NCBI RefSeq assembly: GCF_965223525.1
Contig: NZ_CBDCWX010000005.1
Span: 1,984,001-2,048,000 of the forward strand
Length of the DNA stretch: 64,000 nucleotides
Origin: Leptofilum sp965223525
GTDB lineage: Bacteria; Chloroflexota; Anaerolineae; Promineifilales; Promineifilaceae
Direction of reading: 5' to 3'
In this document: piece by piece, positions 25,920-33,664 of the stretch
How positions within the stretch are numbered: position 1 is the first letter of the stretch
How the letters are laid out: each line of letters starts with the position of its first letter
Position numbers and translations under genes: made by a program
Notes under the pieces: generated by a model
Databases searched by the model: none
What the model was told of the DNA's origin: nothing
What the model saw: only the letters and a program-made list of their open reading frames with translations

Positions 25920-27334
25920 TAGTTGTACCGTCCCAGGGCGTTAATAATTTGATCCATCCGCATCCCCAATGATCCTTTTACCAAAACGGTATCGTTTTCT
26001 TCTATTAGTTCTTCTAGGGTGGATACGGCCGTTGTCGCATCATCCAACATCACCACTTTATCTTGTGGCAGGCCACTGGCAATCGCCTCCTGGCCAATCC
26101 AGCGGGCGCGTTGCCCCACCGTCACCAGCAATTTGGCGACTTCAGCCACACGCCGCCCCACCTGCCTGTGGGCTTGCTCTTCCAGCTGGCCTAATTCCAG
26201 CATATCGCCTAACACGGCTACGGAACGGCCGTCTATATCGTGCATCAGGTTCAGGGCCGCTCGCACAGAATCGGGGCTGGCGTTGTAGGTGTCGTCAATG
26301 ATCAGCGAATTTTTAGGACCAGGGACGGTAACGAGGCGTAGCTGAACGGCCGTATTGCGTAACCCGTGCAAAATTTCGTCCCAAGTAAGCCCTTCTATCA
26401 GCCCGACGGCCGCAGCTCGTAGAGAGGTATGCACGCTGTGGCGACCCAGCAGCGGCACCTGCACCACCAGCGACTCACCTTTGTGGTGCAGCGTAAAGCG
26501 CACCCCATCCAAACCCATCGAGTAAATATTGTCTGCCCACAAGTCGGCGGCACTGCTGAGGCCGTAGGTAAAAATTCGGGCCTGAGTATGGTCAGCCATG
26601 CTCATCACGCGGGCATCATCTTTGTTGAGAACGGCCGTGCCGTCGGCAGGCAACGCCTCCACCAACTCCCGCTTGGCTTTAACAATGTTTTCCATGCTGC
26701 CAGCCCGCTCCAAATGCACCGCACCGACGAGCGTGACGACGCCAACCTGGGGGCTGGTCATATCACACAGGGTGGCAATTTCGCCAGTGGTGTACATGCC
26801 CATCTCCAGCACTGCTTTTTCATTTTCTGGCTGCAAATCGAACAAGGCCAGGGGCAATCCTAGAATGCTGTTGCGGTTGCCCGGCGACTTGAAGGTGCAG
26901 TAGCGGCTGGAGAGTACGGCGTGAGTGAGTTCTTTGGTAGAGGTTTTGCCCACGCTGCCCGTGATGCCAATTACTTCTGCAGGGAAGCGGGCACGCCAAG
27001 CCTTGGCGGACGCTTGCAGGGCGGCTATGGTATCTTCAACCACCAAGCAAACAGGCTTTGGCGCACCAAGCGGCACAGCAGGCGGCTCGGTGGTACGCAA
27101 ATCTATGGTTGTGTACGTATCCGAAATAGGCCGGTCTACCAGTGCCGCAATCGCTCCCTGCTTAAAAGCGGCCGTAACAAACTCATGCCCGTCAACCATT
27201 TCGCCTTTGGTGGCTACAAAGAGGCTGCCCGGCACGGCTTCACGGCTGTCCATCACCACGCGCGATACCGCTGGCTCGTGGCCAGTGGCTTCGTAAGTGG
27301 ATAATGTTTGGAGGAAGTGTGCTAGCGTTAACAT
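25919..27334 (-). CDS. murF: UDP-MurNAc-tripeptide--D-alanyl-D-alanine ligase MurF
   Basis: 471 residues. It has an N-terminal MurE/F-like substrate domain (VVMDSREAVPGSLFVATKGEMVDGHEF), the P-loop VIGITGSVGKTSTKELTHAVL near 123, GNRNSILGLPLALF near 155, and C-terminal NASPDSVRAALNLM near 350 with GSLGMRMDQIINAL at the end. MurF adds the D-Ala-D-Ala dipeptide made by Ddl. It follows ftsI directly: murE, which normally sits between them, is absent. The MurF pattern 'N(R)N..G.P' rather than the MurE 'DNPR' motif shows this is not a mislabelled murE. Confidence 0.93.
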   Translation of the reverse strand: MLTLAHFLQTLSTYEATGHEPAVSRVVMDSREAVPGSLFVATKGEMVDGHEFVTAAFKQGAIAALVDRPISDTYTTIDLRTTEPPAVPLGAPKPVCLVVEDTIAALQASAKAWRARFPAEVIGITGSVGKTSTKELTHAVLSSRYCTFKSPGNRNSILGLPLALFDLQPENEKAVLEMGMYTTGEIATLCDMTSPQVGVVTLVGAVHLERAGSMENIVKAKRELVEALPADGTAVLNKDDARVMSMADHTQARIFTYGLSSAADLWADNIYSMGLDGVRFTLHHKGESLVVQVPLLGRHSVHTSLRAAAVGLIEGLTWDEILHGLRNTAVQLRLVTVPGPKNSLIIDDTYNASPDSVRAALNLMHDIDGRSVAVLGDMLELGQLEEQAHRQVGRRVAEVAKLLVTVGQRARWIGQEAIASGLPQDKVVMLDDATTAVSTLEELIEENDTVLVKGSLGMRMDQIINALGRYN

Positions 27335-27336
27335 TT

Positions 27337-27392
27337 CAGTATTCGGTGTTCGGTAATCGGTATTCGGTAATCAGTAACAAAACCGATTACTG
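27337..27392. repeat. GGTAATC word array between ftsI and murF
   Basis: The words TATTCGGTGTTCGGTAATCGG and TATTCGGTAATCAG are followed by a short reverse arm, ACCGATTACTG (27382-27392). The stop codon of ftsI lies inside the reverse arm, as the HIT stop does in the array at 3616. Confidence 0.6.
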
Positions 27393-29081
27393 TCCCTGCC
27401 TCGCTGCCATCACGTCTGCTTGCAGGCGGATGGTGTCTGGCGGGACGTTGAGCATGACGACCAGTTCGTCTGCTAAATCAGCAAAGGCGGGAGCGGCCGT
27501 TTGCGACCCCCAGGGAGCCGTTTGTGGCCGATCTAGCTTTACATAAATAATCATCTCCGGGTTTTCGGCAGGTAGCCAGCCGATGAAAGAACCAATCACG
27601 TCATCGGGCAGGTAGATGCCGTTTTCGGCAATTTGGGCGGTGCCGGTTTTGCCGGCAATGGTGTAGCCGCTTATTTGGGCTTCTACCGTTTCCCGAGCAA
27701 CGGCCGTTATGGCCATTGCGTTTACCTGTGCGGCCGTTTCCGGGCTGATGGGTCGGCTGAGTACAGTTGGTTCATGCACGAAAGTGCCATTTTCCCCATG
27801 AATTTCTTGCACCATGTAAGGCTGCATAATGGTACCGTTGTTGGCCAGGGCAGAAACGGCCGTAATCATCTGCAAGGGCGTCACGGCAATACCCTGACCA
27901 TATGAGTTTGTTGCCATAAAGGATTCTGTCCAGAGCGAATCGCCCGGCAGCGGCATCGTGCCCGCCGCTTCAGACATTAAATCCACCCCAGTGGGGCGGC
28001 CAAAGCCAAAACTTTGCAAATAGTTGTAATAAACATCTGGCCCCATCATGGTTGCCAGCGTTGCCGCACCCACGTTGAGCGAACGCGCCAGCAGCGTGGT
28101 CATATCTGTCGTGCCAGGGGCACTGCGATCCCAGTTGTAGGTTTTGTGGCCACCCACTTCCAAAATACCCGCGTCATAATAGGTAGATTGCGGCGTCACC
28201 ACGCCAGCGTCTAGCGCAGCAGCCATTGTAATTAGCTTCATCACGGAGCCTGGCTCATGCTGCTGGCTGACAGCAGGATTTAGCAACAGGCTTAGGTCCG
28301 TTTCGTAAAATTCCGCAGGTGAGTAGCAAGGTGCGCTCGCCATCGCCAAAATCGCCCCGGTTTGTGGATCCATGACGATAATACTGCCACTGACAGCCCG
28401 GTACTCTTCCAAAGCGCGGCGCAGATGGTCTTCCACCATGTACTGCAAAGAGCGGTCAATTGTTAGCACCAAATCCGCGCCTTCGTGGGCGATGACGCTT
28501 TGCTGGGAGGTAAGCGGCGAGATGTTCACAACGGCACTGGCAGCTTCGCCAGCCAGTTCACGCTGGTAATATCCTTCTACGCCGCTGCCGCCGTTGCCGT
28601 CAAAATCTACATAGCCCAGCGAATGGCAGAGCATATCATCCTGAGGGTAAAAGCGGCGGGGCAGCGGGTCAATTTGCAAGCCTTCGTAGGGGAGGGAGCG
28701 TACCAGTTCTGCTACCTCAGCCGGAACGCGGCCAGAGAGCAGGGCAAACGATTGGTCCGATTGCAGCACGCCGAGGATTTCGTAGCGAGATTGTTGCAAA
28801 ATGGGGGCCAGGGCGGTAGCTAACTCTTCGGCTTCTGTCACCAGACGGGGAGAGACGCCAATTTGGTAGTCGGCGGTGTTGGCGGCAAGCACCGCACCGT
28901 TGCGGTCGAAGATGGTGCCGCGCTCTGGCTTGGCCACTACCAATATCTCATCGCCTGCGCGTTCAGCCCATTCTGGCCCTTGTACCACCTGAAACGCCAC
29001 AAGCCGCCCTACAATAATGAGGGCGGCAAACAGGAGGATGACAACAACAATCCACATCCGGCTCTTTTGACTACTGTTCAC
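27387..29081 (-). CDS. ftsI: FtsI/PBP2-type division transpeptidase
   Basis: 564 residues, class B penicillin-binding protein. One N-terminal membrane helix (about 9-30) precedes the pedestal domain (PERGTIFDRNGAVLAANTADY), and the transpeptidase domain spans about 230-550. Catalytic motifs are EPGSVMKLITMAAALD (SxxK), NSYGQG (the SxN-equivalent region) and IAGKTGTAQIA (KTG). No PASTA domains follow. It cross-links septal peptidoglycan with FtsW. The start is GTG at 29081, overlapping the ftsL-like stop by 11 bases. Position after ftsL supports ftsI over an elongation PBP. Confidence 0.92.
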   Translation of the reverse strand: MNSSQKSRMWIVVVILLFAALIIVGRLVAFQVVQGPEWAERAGDEILVVAKPERGTIFDRNGAVLAANTADYQIGVSPRLVTEAEELATALAPILQQSRYEILGVLQSDQSFALLSGRVPAEVAELVRSLPYEGLQIDPLPRRFYPQDDMLCHSLGYVDFDGNGGSGVEGYYQRELAGEAASAVVNISPLTSQQSVIAHEGADLVLTIDRSLQYMVEDHLRRALEEYRAVSGSIIVMDPQTGAILAMASAPCYSPAEFYETDLSLLLNPAVSQQHEPGSVMKLITMAAALDAGVVTPQSTYYDAGILEVGGHKTYNWDRSAPGTTDMTTLLARSLNVGAATLATMMGPDVYYNYLQSFGFGRPTGVDLMSEAAGTMPLPGDSLWTESFMATNSYGQGIAVTPLQMITAVSALANNGTIMQPYMVQEIHGENGTFVHEPTVLSRPISPETAAQVNAMAITAVARETVEAQISGYTIAGKTGTAQIAENGIYLPDDVIGSFIGWLPAENPEMIIYVKLDRPQTAPWGSQTAAPAFADLADELVVMLNVPPDTIRLQADVMAARQGQ

Positions 29082-29544
29082 GAGCTTCGCCTTTTATGAA
29101 ATCGCTAAACCTGTCGCTCAGGTAAAGCCAAATTGCTTCTCTTACAGTTTCGGCCGGTGGCGGAACGGCCGTTACCGTCGGTACGATCTCCAGCGGATCG
29201 GTCTCTATTAACTCTGCCGGATAATCCGGCACAATAATGTACTCAATATCTTCTGGGTCTGCTTCTACAAACCCTAAACGAACTGCCTCCGCTTGCAGCC
29301 GATCCAATGCCTGCGCGGCGGCGATGTCTCGCTCTAAATCATTGTTTTGCCGCTTCAACTCGGTCAGTTCGTTTTGCAAAATTTGCACACGACGACCTAC
29401 GGAAGCAATGCGGCTGGCCTGGCTAACGTAAATGGTGCCTAGCAGCGCAGCCAAAACCAAAATGACGCCCCAACCCAGCGCGGCTTGCGCTTCAGTGAGG
29501 GCGTTGAGACGTTTTAGCTGTTCGCGAGTTTGCCGTGCCATCAT
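29071..29544 (-). CDS. ftsL: FtsL/DivIC-like septum protein
   Basis: 157 residues. A short basic N-terminus is followed by one membrane helix (about 24-44, LGWGVILVLAALLGTIYVSQA) and a coiled coil (about 48-88, RRVQILQNELTELKRQNNDLERDIAAAQAL). A C-terminal extracytoplasmic tail of about 65 residues ends near FSDFIKGEAREQ. The topology and the 'A..LGFVEADPEDIEYIIVP' segment fit FtsL or DivIC, which form a trimer with FtsQ to activate FtsWI. Sequence conservation is low in this family, so gene order between rsmH and ftsI decides the name. Confidence 0.8.
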   Translation of the reverse strand: MMARQTREQLKRLNALTEAQAALGWGVILVLAALLGTIYVSQASRIASVGRRVQILQNELTELKRQNNDLERDIAAAQALDRLQAEAVRLGFVEADPEDIEYIIVPDYPAELIETDPLEIVPTVTAVPPPAETVREAIWLYLSDRFSDFIKGEAREQ

Positions 29545-29557
29545 AGTTTTAGTTTTT

Positions 29558-29621
29558 AGTGGCTGGTGGTTAGTAGCTGGTTTTCGGTTTTACTGGCCAC
29601 TACAACTAACAACTAGCCACT
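29558..29621. repeat. GGTGGCTGG / TTAGTAGC word hairpin between rsmH and ftsL
   Basis: AGTGGCTGGTGGTTAGTAGC plus TGG (29558-29580) faces GGCCACTACAACTAACAACT plus AGCCACT (29595-29621). The rsmH stop lies within the reverse arm. It shares words with the divergent-gene hairpin at 3193-3241. Confidence 0.6.
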
Positions 29622-30536
29622 TTTCTCAATTACTCTAAGCCTCGCGCTACGGCTGCGGCTGTTGCGGGCAATTTCCTCGGCAGAAGCCTGAACGGCCTTG
29701 CGGGTGATAAGCCGATATTTTGCCGCGCCGCCGCAGGTACACATCGGTTGGTCTGGGGGGCAGGTGCAATCCTTGCTCAGTTCCCGAAATGTGTGCTTCA
29801 CAAAGCGATCTTCCAATGAATGGAAGCTAATAACGGCCAAACGGCCGCTTGCCCCCAACAACTTTAGCGCAGCCATCACCCCGGCTTCAACCGTTTCTAA
29901 TTCTCGGTTCACGGCGATGCGGAGTGCCTGAAACGTCTTGGTGGCGGGATGAATGCGCCCGCGACGCCTTACCGTTTGGGCGATCTTTTCAGCGAGGTGG
30001 GTGGTGGTGTGGAATGGCCGTTCCGCTACCATCATCCGGGCAATCTTCCGACTACTCTTTTCTTCACCATAACGCCACAAAATGTTGGCCAGGGTTGCCT
30101 CGTCTAAATTGTTAATGAGGTCTGCGGCCGTTTCGCCCTGACTAGTGTCAAACCGCATATCCAAAGGGCCTTCCTTCATAAAGGAAAAGCCGCGTTCGGG
30201 ATTGTCTAGCTGGCGAGAAGACAGCCCCAGGTCTAGCAAGATGCCGTCCACTGCGTGAAACCCGTGCTGTGGCGCCAGATTTCCCATCTCTGCATAGCTG
30301 GCGTGGACGTAGGTGACGCGCTCGCCGAACTGCGTTAGCTGTTTTTGGGCAAAAGCAATCGCTTCTGCATCTTTGTCAAAGACCAAAATGCGCCCTGAGG
30401 GCGCAGATTTTTGCAGCAACCCTGCTGCGTGGCCACCTGCCCCCAACGTACCGTCTATGAAACGGCCGTTTGCCTGGGGCCGCAGCAAGTCGAGCACTTC
30501 ATCGTAGAGAACTGGGATGTGGGAGGAAGTGTTCAT
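29613..30536 (-). CDS. rsmH: 16S rRNA (cytosine-1402-N4)-methyltransferase RsmH (MraW)
   Basis: 307 residues. It has the SAM-binding loop FIDGTLGAGGHAAGLL near 25-40, ILLDLGLSSRQLDNPERGFSFMKEGPLDMRFD near 98-130, the C-terminal RIHPATKTFQALRIAVNRELE near 195, and AVISFHSLEDRFVKHTFR near 232. A CTCPPDQPMCTC cysteine cluster near 258-269 is typical of many RsmH proteins. It methylates N4 of C1402 in 16S rRNA. Second gene of the dcw cluster after mraZ. Confidence 0.96.
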   Translation of the reverse strand: MNTSSHIPVLYDEVLDLLRPQANGRFIDGTLGAGGHAAGLLQKSAPSGRILVFDKDAEAIAFAQKQLTQFGERVTYVHASYAEMGNLAPQHGFHAVDGILLDLGLSSRQLDNPERGFSFMKEGPLDMRFDTSQGETAADLINNLDEATLANILWRYGEEKSSRKIARMMVAERPFHTTTHLAEKIAQTVRRRGRIHPATKTFQALRIAVNRELETVEAGVMAALKLLGASGRLAVISFHSLEDRFVKHTFRELSKDCTCPPDQPMCTCGGAAKYRLITRKAVQASAEEIARNSRSRSARLRVIEKSG

Positions 30537-30540
30537 GTAC

Positions 30541-30577
30541 TCAAGTGTTTAAGTGTTCAAGTGAACACCTGAACACG
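30541..30577. repeat. AAGTGTTCA word array between mraZ and rsmH
   Basis: TCAAGTGTTTAAGTGTTCAA followed by GTGAACACCTGAACAC gives inverted repeats GTGTTCA/TGAACAC. This is another gap-specific word in the dcw cluster. Confidence 0.5.
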
Positions 30578-30580
30578 TCT

Positions 30581-31006
30581 TTAAATTCCCAAATCTTCCC
30601 AGCGGGCGGCGTCGCCGTCGCTTTCAATATCTTCACGAACGGCCGTCCATGCCTCGGTGCTCCACAGTTCCAGGTAGTTAAACATGCCAGAGATGACGAC
30701 ATCTCGCTGAATGTTGGCAAAGTCGCGCAGGTAAGGCGGCAGCAGAATGCGCCCTTGGCGATCTGGCGTTAAATCAACCGCGCCAGAAAAGACGCGCCGC
30801 CGGAATGCCCGCACACCTTCATCGGATAACGGCCGTTGCGCGATGCGCTCGGCCAGATCTTGCCAACCATCCATGGGAAATAGCATCAGATTTTGGTCGA
30901 AGCCGCGCGTTACCACCAACCCGGCAGCCACCAGGTTGCGGAACCTGGCCGGAATGGTGATTCGGCCTTTGCTATCAATGGTGTGCGTGTACTCACCTAA
31001 AAACAT
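30581..31006 (-). CDS. mraZ: MraZ, AbrB-like transcriptional regulator of the dcw cluster
   Basis: 141 residues with two tandem SpoVT/AbrB-like repeats, each carrying the conserved D-x-K-G-R (DSKGRITIPARFR near 11-23) or D-x-x-G-R (DRQGRILLPPYLR near 82-94) signature. MraZ forms rings and binds direct repeats upstream of its own gene to regulate the cluster. Four GTGG units at 10-bp spacing lie about 84-117 bp upstream. First gene of the cluster. A weak GGAAG precedes the ATG. Confidence 0.96.
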   Translation of the reverse strand: MFLGEYTHTIDSKGRITIPARFRNLVAAGLVVTRGFDQNLMLFPMDGWQDLAERIAQRPLSDEGVRAFRRRVFSGAVDLTPDRQGRILLPPYLRDFANIQRDVVISGMFNYLELWSTEAWTAVREDIESDGDAARWEDLGI

Positions 31007-31027
31007 GATGCTAACTTCCAGAAATTA

Positions 31028-31039
31028 GAACAACTGTTC
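31028..31039. promoter_or_regulatory. LexA/SOS-box-like palindrome in the mraZ leader
   Basis: GAAC-AACT-GTTC, extended by A and T on either side to a 14-bp sequence with perfect 6-bp arms, matches the GAACN4GTTC form recognised by Gram-positive-type LexA. It lies just after the candidate -10, where a bound repressor could block transcription. Assignment to LexA is inference. Confidence 0.4.
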
Positions 31040-31049
31040 TGATTACCCC

Positions 31050-31058
31050 ATTTTAGCA
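31050..31058 (-). promoter_or_regulatory. Extended -10 promoter of mraZ
   Basis: The minus strand reads TGCTAAAAT (TG-n-TAAAAT), with no convincing -35. The predicted start near 31043 gives a 37-base leader containing the GAACN4GTTC palindrome. Confidence 0.45.
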
Positions 31059-31089
31059 TAGATTTGCGGGGAATTTGTGGAAACTTGCA

Positions 31090-31123
31090 CCACAATGCCC
31101 CACTTTTAACCACATTAGGCCAC
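31090..31123 (-). promoter_or_regulatory. MraZ-box array: four GTGG repeats with 10-bp period
   Basis: On the minus strand GTGG occurs at exactly 10-bp intervals. The plus-strand CCAC copies begin at 31090, 31100, 31110 and 31120, separated by TAAT/AAAA/CATT-type spacers. One-turn direct repeats of this kind are the known operators of MraZ. Confidence 0.8.
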
Positions 31124-31292
31124 AGTATACACCAAACCCAACATAATGTGAAGTGCGAAATAAACTTTTAAGGTGCTGTTTTACGCTGGCTACGTGGCCA
31201 AATGGAGCTTCCTGACAATGGTGCTATTGTGTTTGTATGAGGAGGAACTGATAATTTTGGAACGAAATTAGTTTGATGAAGGAGTCTCTATC

Positions 31293-31646
31293 ATGAATCA
31301 TTTTACTCAAATAGCTGAACACAATGACGAAGCCCAACTGAGCGGTTTAGTAGACAATTTTTTGCTGGGCAGCAAATCTTCTGAAGAGTGGAAACAAGTG
31401 CGTGAGCAGGCTAGTCTGGTTTTACAGCAGCACACCCATGAGTTGCGAGATTTGATGACACAGATGCGAACCTTTACCCATCAAACATCTGTGAAAACGG
31501 TGATAACGGCTCAATCACGCATGGCTGCCTTGCGTTGGCTCATTCAATCAATCGAGCGAGAGATTCAGCGATTGGACAAAGCGTACCGCGAGACGGCTCA
31601 AGTGGAGCGACTTCGGCAAGAAAGAGCTATGCTAAACGCCGTGTGA
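31293..31646 (+). CDS. Hypothetical helical protein, 117 aa
   Basis: I do not recognise this family. The protein is soluble and almost entirely helical, with a probable coiled coil in the second half (LRWLIQSIEREIQRLDKAYRETAQVERLRQERAML). AAGGAG precedes the ATG by about 8 bp, and a strong terminator follows the stop, so it is a real single-gene unit. It is transcribed away from mraZ. It contains no ACGGCCGT octamer and is somewhat A/T-rich. Confidence 0.6.
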   Translation: MNHFTQIAEHNDEAQLSGLVDNFLLGSKSSEEWKQVREQASLVLQQHTHELRDLMTQMRTFTHQTSVKTVITAQSRMAALRWLIQSIEREIQRLDKAYRETAQVERLRQERAMLNAV

Positions 31647-31676
31647 AGAAATTAGAAGAGTCTCTAGGATTTTGGA

Positions 31677-31709
31677 TGCCATCGTGTTGACACGGTGGCA
31701 CTTTTTTTT
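31677..31709 (+). terminator. Intrinsic terminator of the 117-aa gene
   Basis: TGCCATCGTG (31677-31686) and CACGGTGGCA (31691-31700) form a 10-bp stem with one G-U pair and a TTGA loop, followed by C and eight T. Confidence 0.88.
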
Positions 31710-31725
31710 GTAGGGCAAAAAAAAT

Positions 31726-31751
31726 GCTCCGAGCGAAGGGGAGCTCGGAGC
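31726..31751 (-). terminator. Second minus-strand terminator
   Basis: GCTCCGAG (31726-31733) and CTCGGAGC (31744-31751) form a perfect 8-bp stem. On the minus strand it is followed by ATTTTTTTT. It backs up the terminator at 31811-31840. Confidence 0.7.
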
Positions 31752-31810
31752 AGGAAGGAGGAGGAAAACGAGTTAAAAAAGCAATTCAGCCTTACGCTTA
31801 TAACTATATA

Positions 31811-31840
31811 AAAATCCCATAAAAATTTAAATGGGATTTT
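31811..31840 (-). terminator. Terminator of the zinc-ribbon protein operon
   Basis: AAAATCCCAT (31811-31820) and ATGGGATTTT (31831-31840) are perfect 10-bp arms. The minus strand continues with T residues. It lies 48 bp after the stop at 31888. Confidence 0.7.
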
Positions 31841-31887
31841 GACCCCAGGACAAGGGAGCTACTCCGTAATCAGTAAATAGTAGACTG

Positions 31888-32643
31888 TTAGCTGTCGAAT
31901 TTAGAGTCGTCGAGGCGTTTGTGCCAGTTATCTTCATCATCGGCAGGTGGCTTAGGCTGGTTTTGTTTGGCTTCAGCTTCCATGGCTTGTACGGCCGTAT
32001 CCAACTCATCTGCTGGCAAGGCACGAACCAGGCTCCATTTGCCGCAGTGGGGGCAGCGGTCGAATTTGCTTAACCCCAAATTGAGTCCCCAGATGTGACG
32101 CGCAAATGGTTTGTTGCATTTTGGGCAAATGGTGCCGCCAAACGGCCCATGCACGTTAGCCCTATCTGAACTGCTTCCCTTACGCCCTCGATTGGCAATC
32201 CATGTTACTAACAAACCGCCCCCCAGCGAGATAACCAGGATGGGCACAACGATGAGCAGCACGGTGCGGTTGGAGCTGCTGCTGGAAATAAAGTTGCGGC
32301 TGAGCTGGTTGGATTGCAGCTCTTTACCGTCCGTGGTGCGGCCAATGGCGTACAGCGTGTGTGTGCCCAGCGGGTAATTGTCTGTTTCAAACTGGAGTCG
32401 GAAGGGGGCTTCGCTATCTTCGCCAACCAGTTGATCGTCAATATAAAAAGAAACGGTTTCTAAGTTGTCTGGCCCGTCAACACGAAAAGAAAACCGACCC
32501 TGGATGCTGGTGCCAAAGCCTGCGCCAAAATCCCGGCTAAGGCGGAGTTCTAACTGGTCGGCTTCCTGAGCAACGACCGTTCCCACCGCTACCAAGCCCA
32601 ATAAAAGTGTACAAACTACTATCCAACGCTTGAGCCAGTTCAT
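31888..32643 (-). CDS. Membrane protein with Ig-like ectodomain and cytoplasmic zinc ribbon
   Basis: 251 residues. A signal peptide (about 1-25, ending VVAQEA) leads to a beta-rich extracytoplasmic domain (about 28-115) with PDNLETVSFYIDDQLVGE and YPLGTHTLYAIGRT, like bacterial Ig-like folds. A membrane helix (about 127-148) and a cytoplasmic zinc ribbon with CPKC near 171 and CPHC near 195 follow. The tail is acidic. Function is unknown. The architecture suggests transmission between an outside ligand and a cytosolic partner. It lies one base after the stop of the death-like-domain protein gene, so the two form an operon and probably act together. Confidence 0.65.
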   Translation of the reverse strand: MNWLKRWIVVCTLLLGLVAVGTVVAQEADQLELRLSRDFGAGFGTSIQGRFSFRVDGPDNLETVSFYIDDQLVGEDSEAPFRLQFETDNYPLGTHTLYAIGRTTDGKELQSNQLSRNFISSSSSNRTVLLIVVPILVISLGGGLLVTWIANRGRKGSSSDRANVHGPFGGTICPKCNKPFARHIWGLNLGLSKFDRCPHCGKWSLVRALPADELDTAVQAMEAEAKQNQPKPPADDEDNWHKRLDDSKFDS

Positions 32644-32644
32644 T

Positions 32645-33532
32645 TTACGCTTCCCTTCCCAATGTGCCGTTGGCGTGCATCAGGTCAATCAGTTCGTCTA
32701 TTCGGTTACGTCGGTAAAGGTAGTGTAGCAGATCGCGCACCCTGGATTTTTTGCTGGTGACGTTTAGCTGCTCCCAATCAATTCCCAGGGTTACGGCCGT
32801 TTTTTGTAGCTTTTCCAGATCATAATGTGCCAGCAGATAGTGGCGCAGAATGGTGGGAGGTGATTCTAACGAGATTTTTTCCAGGCGAGGCAACGCTTCG
32901 GGCGCAGGTGGCGTTAGAATGCGCTCAACAGCCAGGGCGAGCTGGCCAGTTTGGCCTCGTGCTTCTGTTAGTGCCATCATGTTGATGATGAGCTGGTGCA
33001 TATCTTGCTGCACATTCATCACTTCATTGTCCTGAATGCTCAAGTCAAAAAGCAAATCCAACACGTCCTCGCGGCTCAGCCGGTCTCGCACTTCTTCGTA
33101 AATCATTTGGCGGTCGAAGGCGGTGCCAGTTTCATCAGTGCCGGGTGTGAAGTGAACGCCGTCGCTGTTGGGCGCAGGATTGGCAGAAAGTGGGGGGGAT
33201 GCAGCCTGCACTAAGCTGCCCGACATAGTTGGGCTTGCCGAAGTGGTCGCCTCGCTTGCCCCGCGCGACGCGCTCCCGGCCAATTGCAGCGGTTGGAACA
33301 GGCTAAAAAGCCAGTAGGCCGCCCCGCCAACCAATAACCCGGAAATGACGTAGAAAAAAAAGCCAAACTGGTTCAGCATCTCTTCCCGGTTAAACGTCCC
33401 CAGGAAGGTGTCTAGCAGCACGGCCGAAGTAACGGTAAGCAGCCCCACACCCCAGTTTAGAGACGGCCGTCGCCAAAACATGAATAAAAAGAAAGCGACC
33501 ACCACAAATTTTAGTATCAATAATATGAGCAT
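32645..33532 (-). CDS. Membrane protein with tandem death-like / effector-associated-type domains
   Basis: 295 residues from an ATG preceded by GAGGAAG; a longer frame to 33646 lacks such a site. Three N-terminal membrane helices (about 1-19, 26-44, 56-78) precede a Ser/Pro/Ala-rich linker (about 80-140) and two similar small helical domains. The second (about 225-290: ILRHYLLAHYDLEKLQKTA, LGIDWEQLN, VRDLLHYLYRRNRIDELIDLM) closely follows the pattern of effector-associated or death-like domains found next to NACHT/STAND proteins. The first (about 141-210: VRDRLSREDVLDLLFDLSI ... ARGQTGQLALAVERI) is a diverged copy. Such domains mediate homotypic contacts in bacterial conflict systems. Here they are membrane-anchored and paired with a zinc-ribbon protein, which is unusual. 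The domain call is by pattern only. Confidence 0.55.
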   Translation of the reverse strand: MLILLILKFVVVAFFLFMFWRRPSLNWGVGLLTVTSAVLLDTFLGTFNREEMLNQFGFFFYVISGLLVGGAAYWLFSLFQPLQLAGSASRGASEATTSASPTMSGSLVQAASPPLSANPAPNSDGVHFTPGTDETGTAFDRQMIYEEVRDRLSREDVLDLLFDLSIQDNEVMNVQQDMHQLIINMMALTEARGQTGQLALAVERILTPPAPEALPRLEKISLESPPTILRHYLLAHYDLEKLQKTAVTLGIDWEQLNVTSKKSRVRDLLHYLYRRNRIDELIDLMHANGTLGREA

Positions 33533-33664
33533 ATTCTTCCTCAAAACAGTGAGCAGATGCTTGCTCACTGATGCAGAAATTGTAACATTCAGAAGGGCAG
33601 GTGCAAAAACGGCAGTAAAAATAATCGAGAATGCTAATGTTGACATAAATTTACAACAGGTGAT

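Noticed and set aside
25919..27334. Gene could be murE rather than murF
   Set aside because: It lacks the MurE DNPR substrate motif and ends with MurF-type features.
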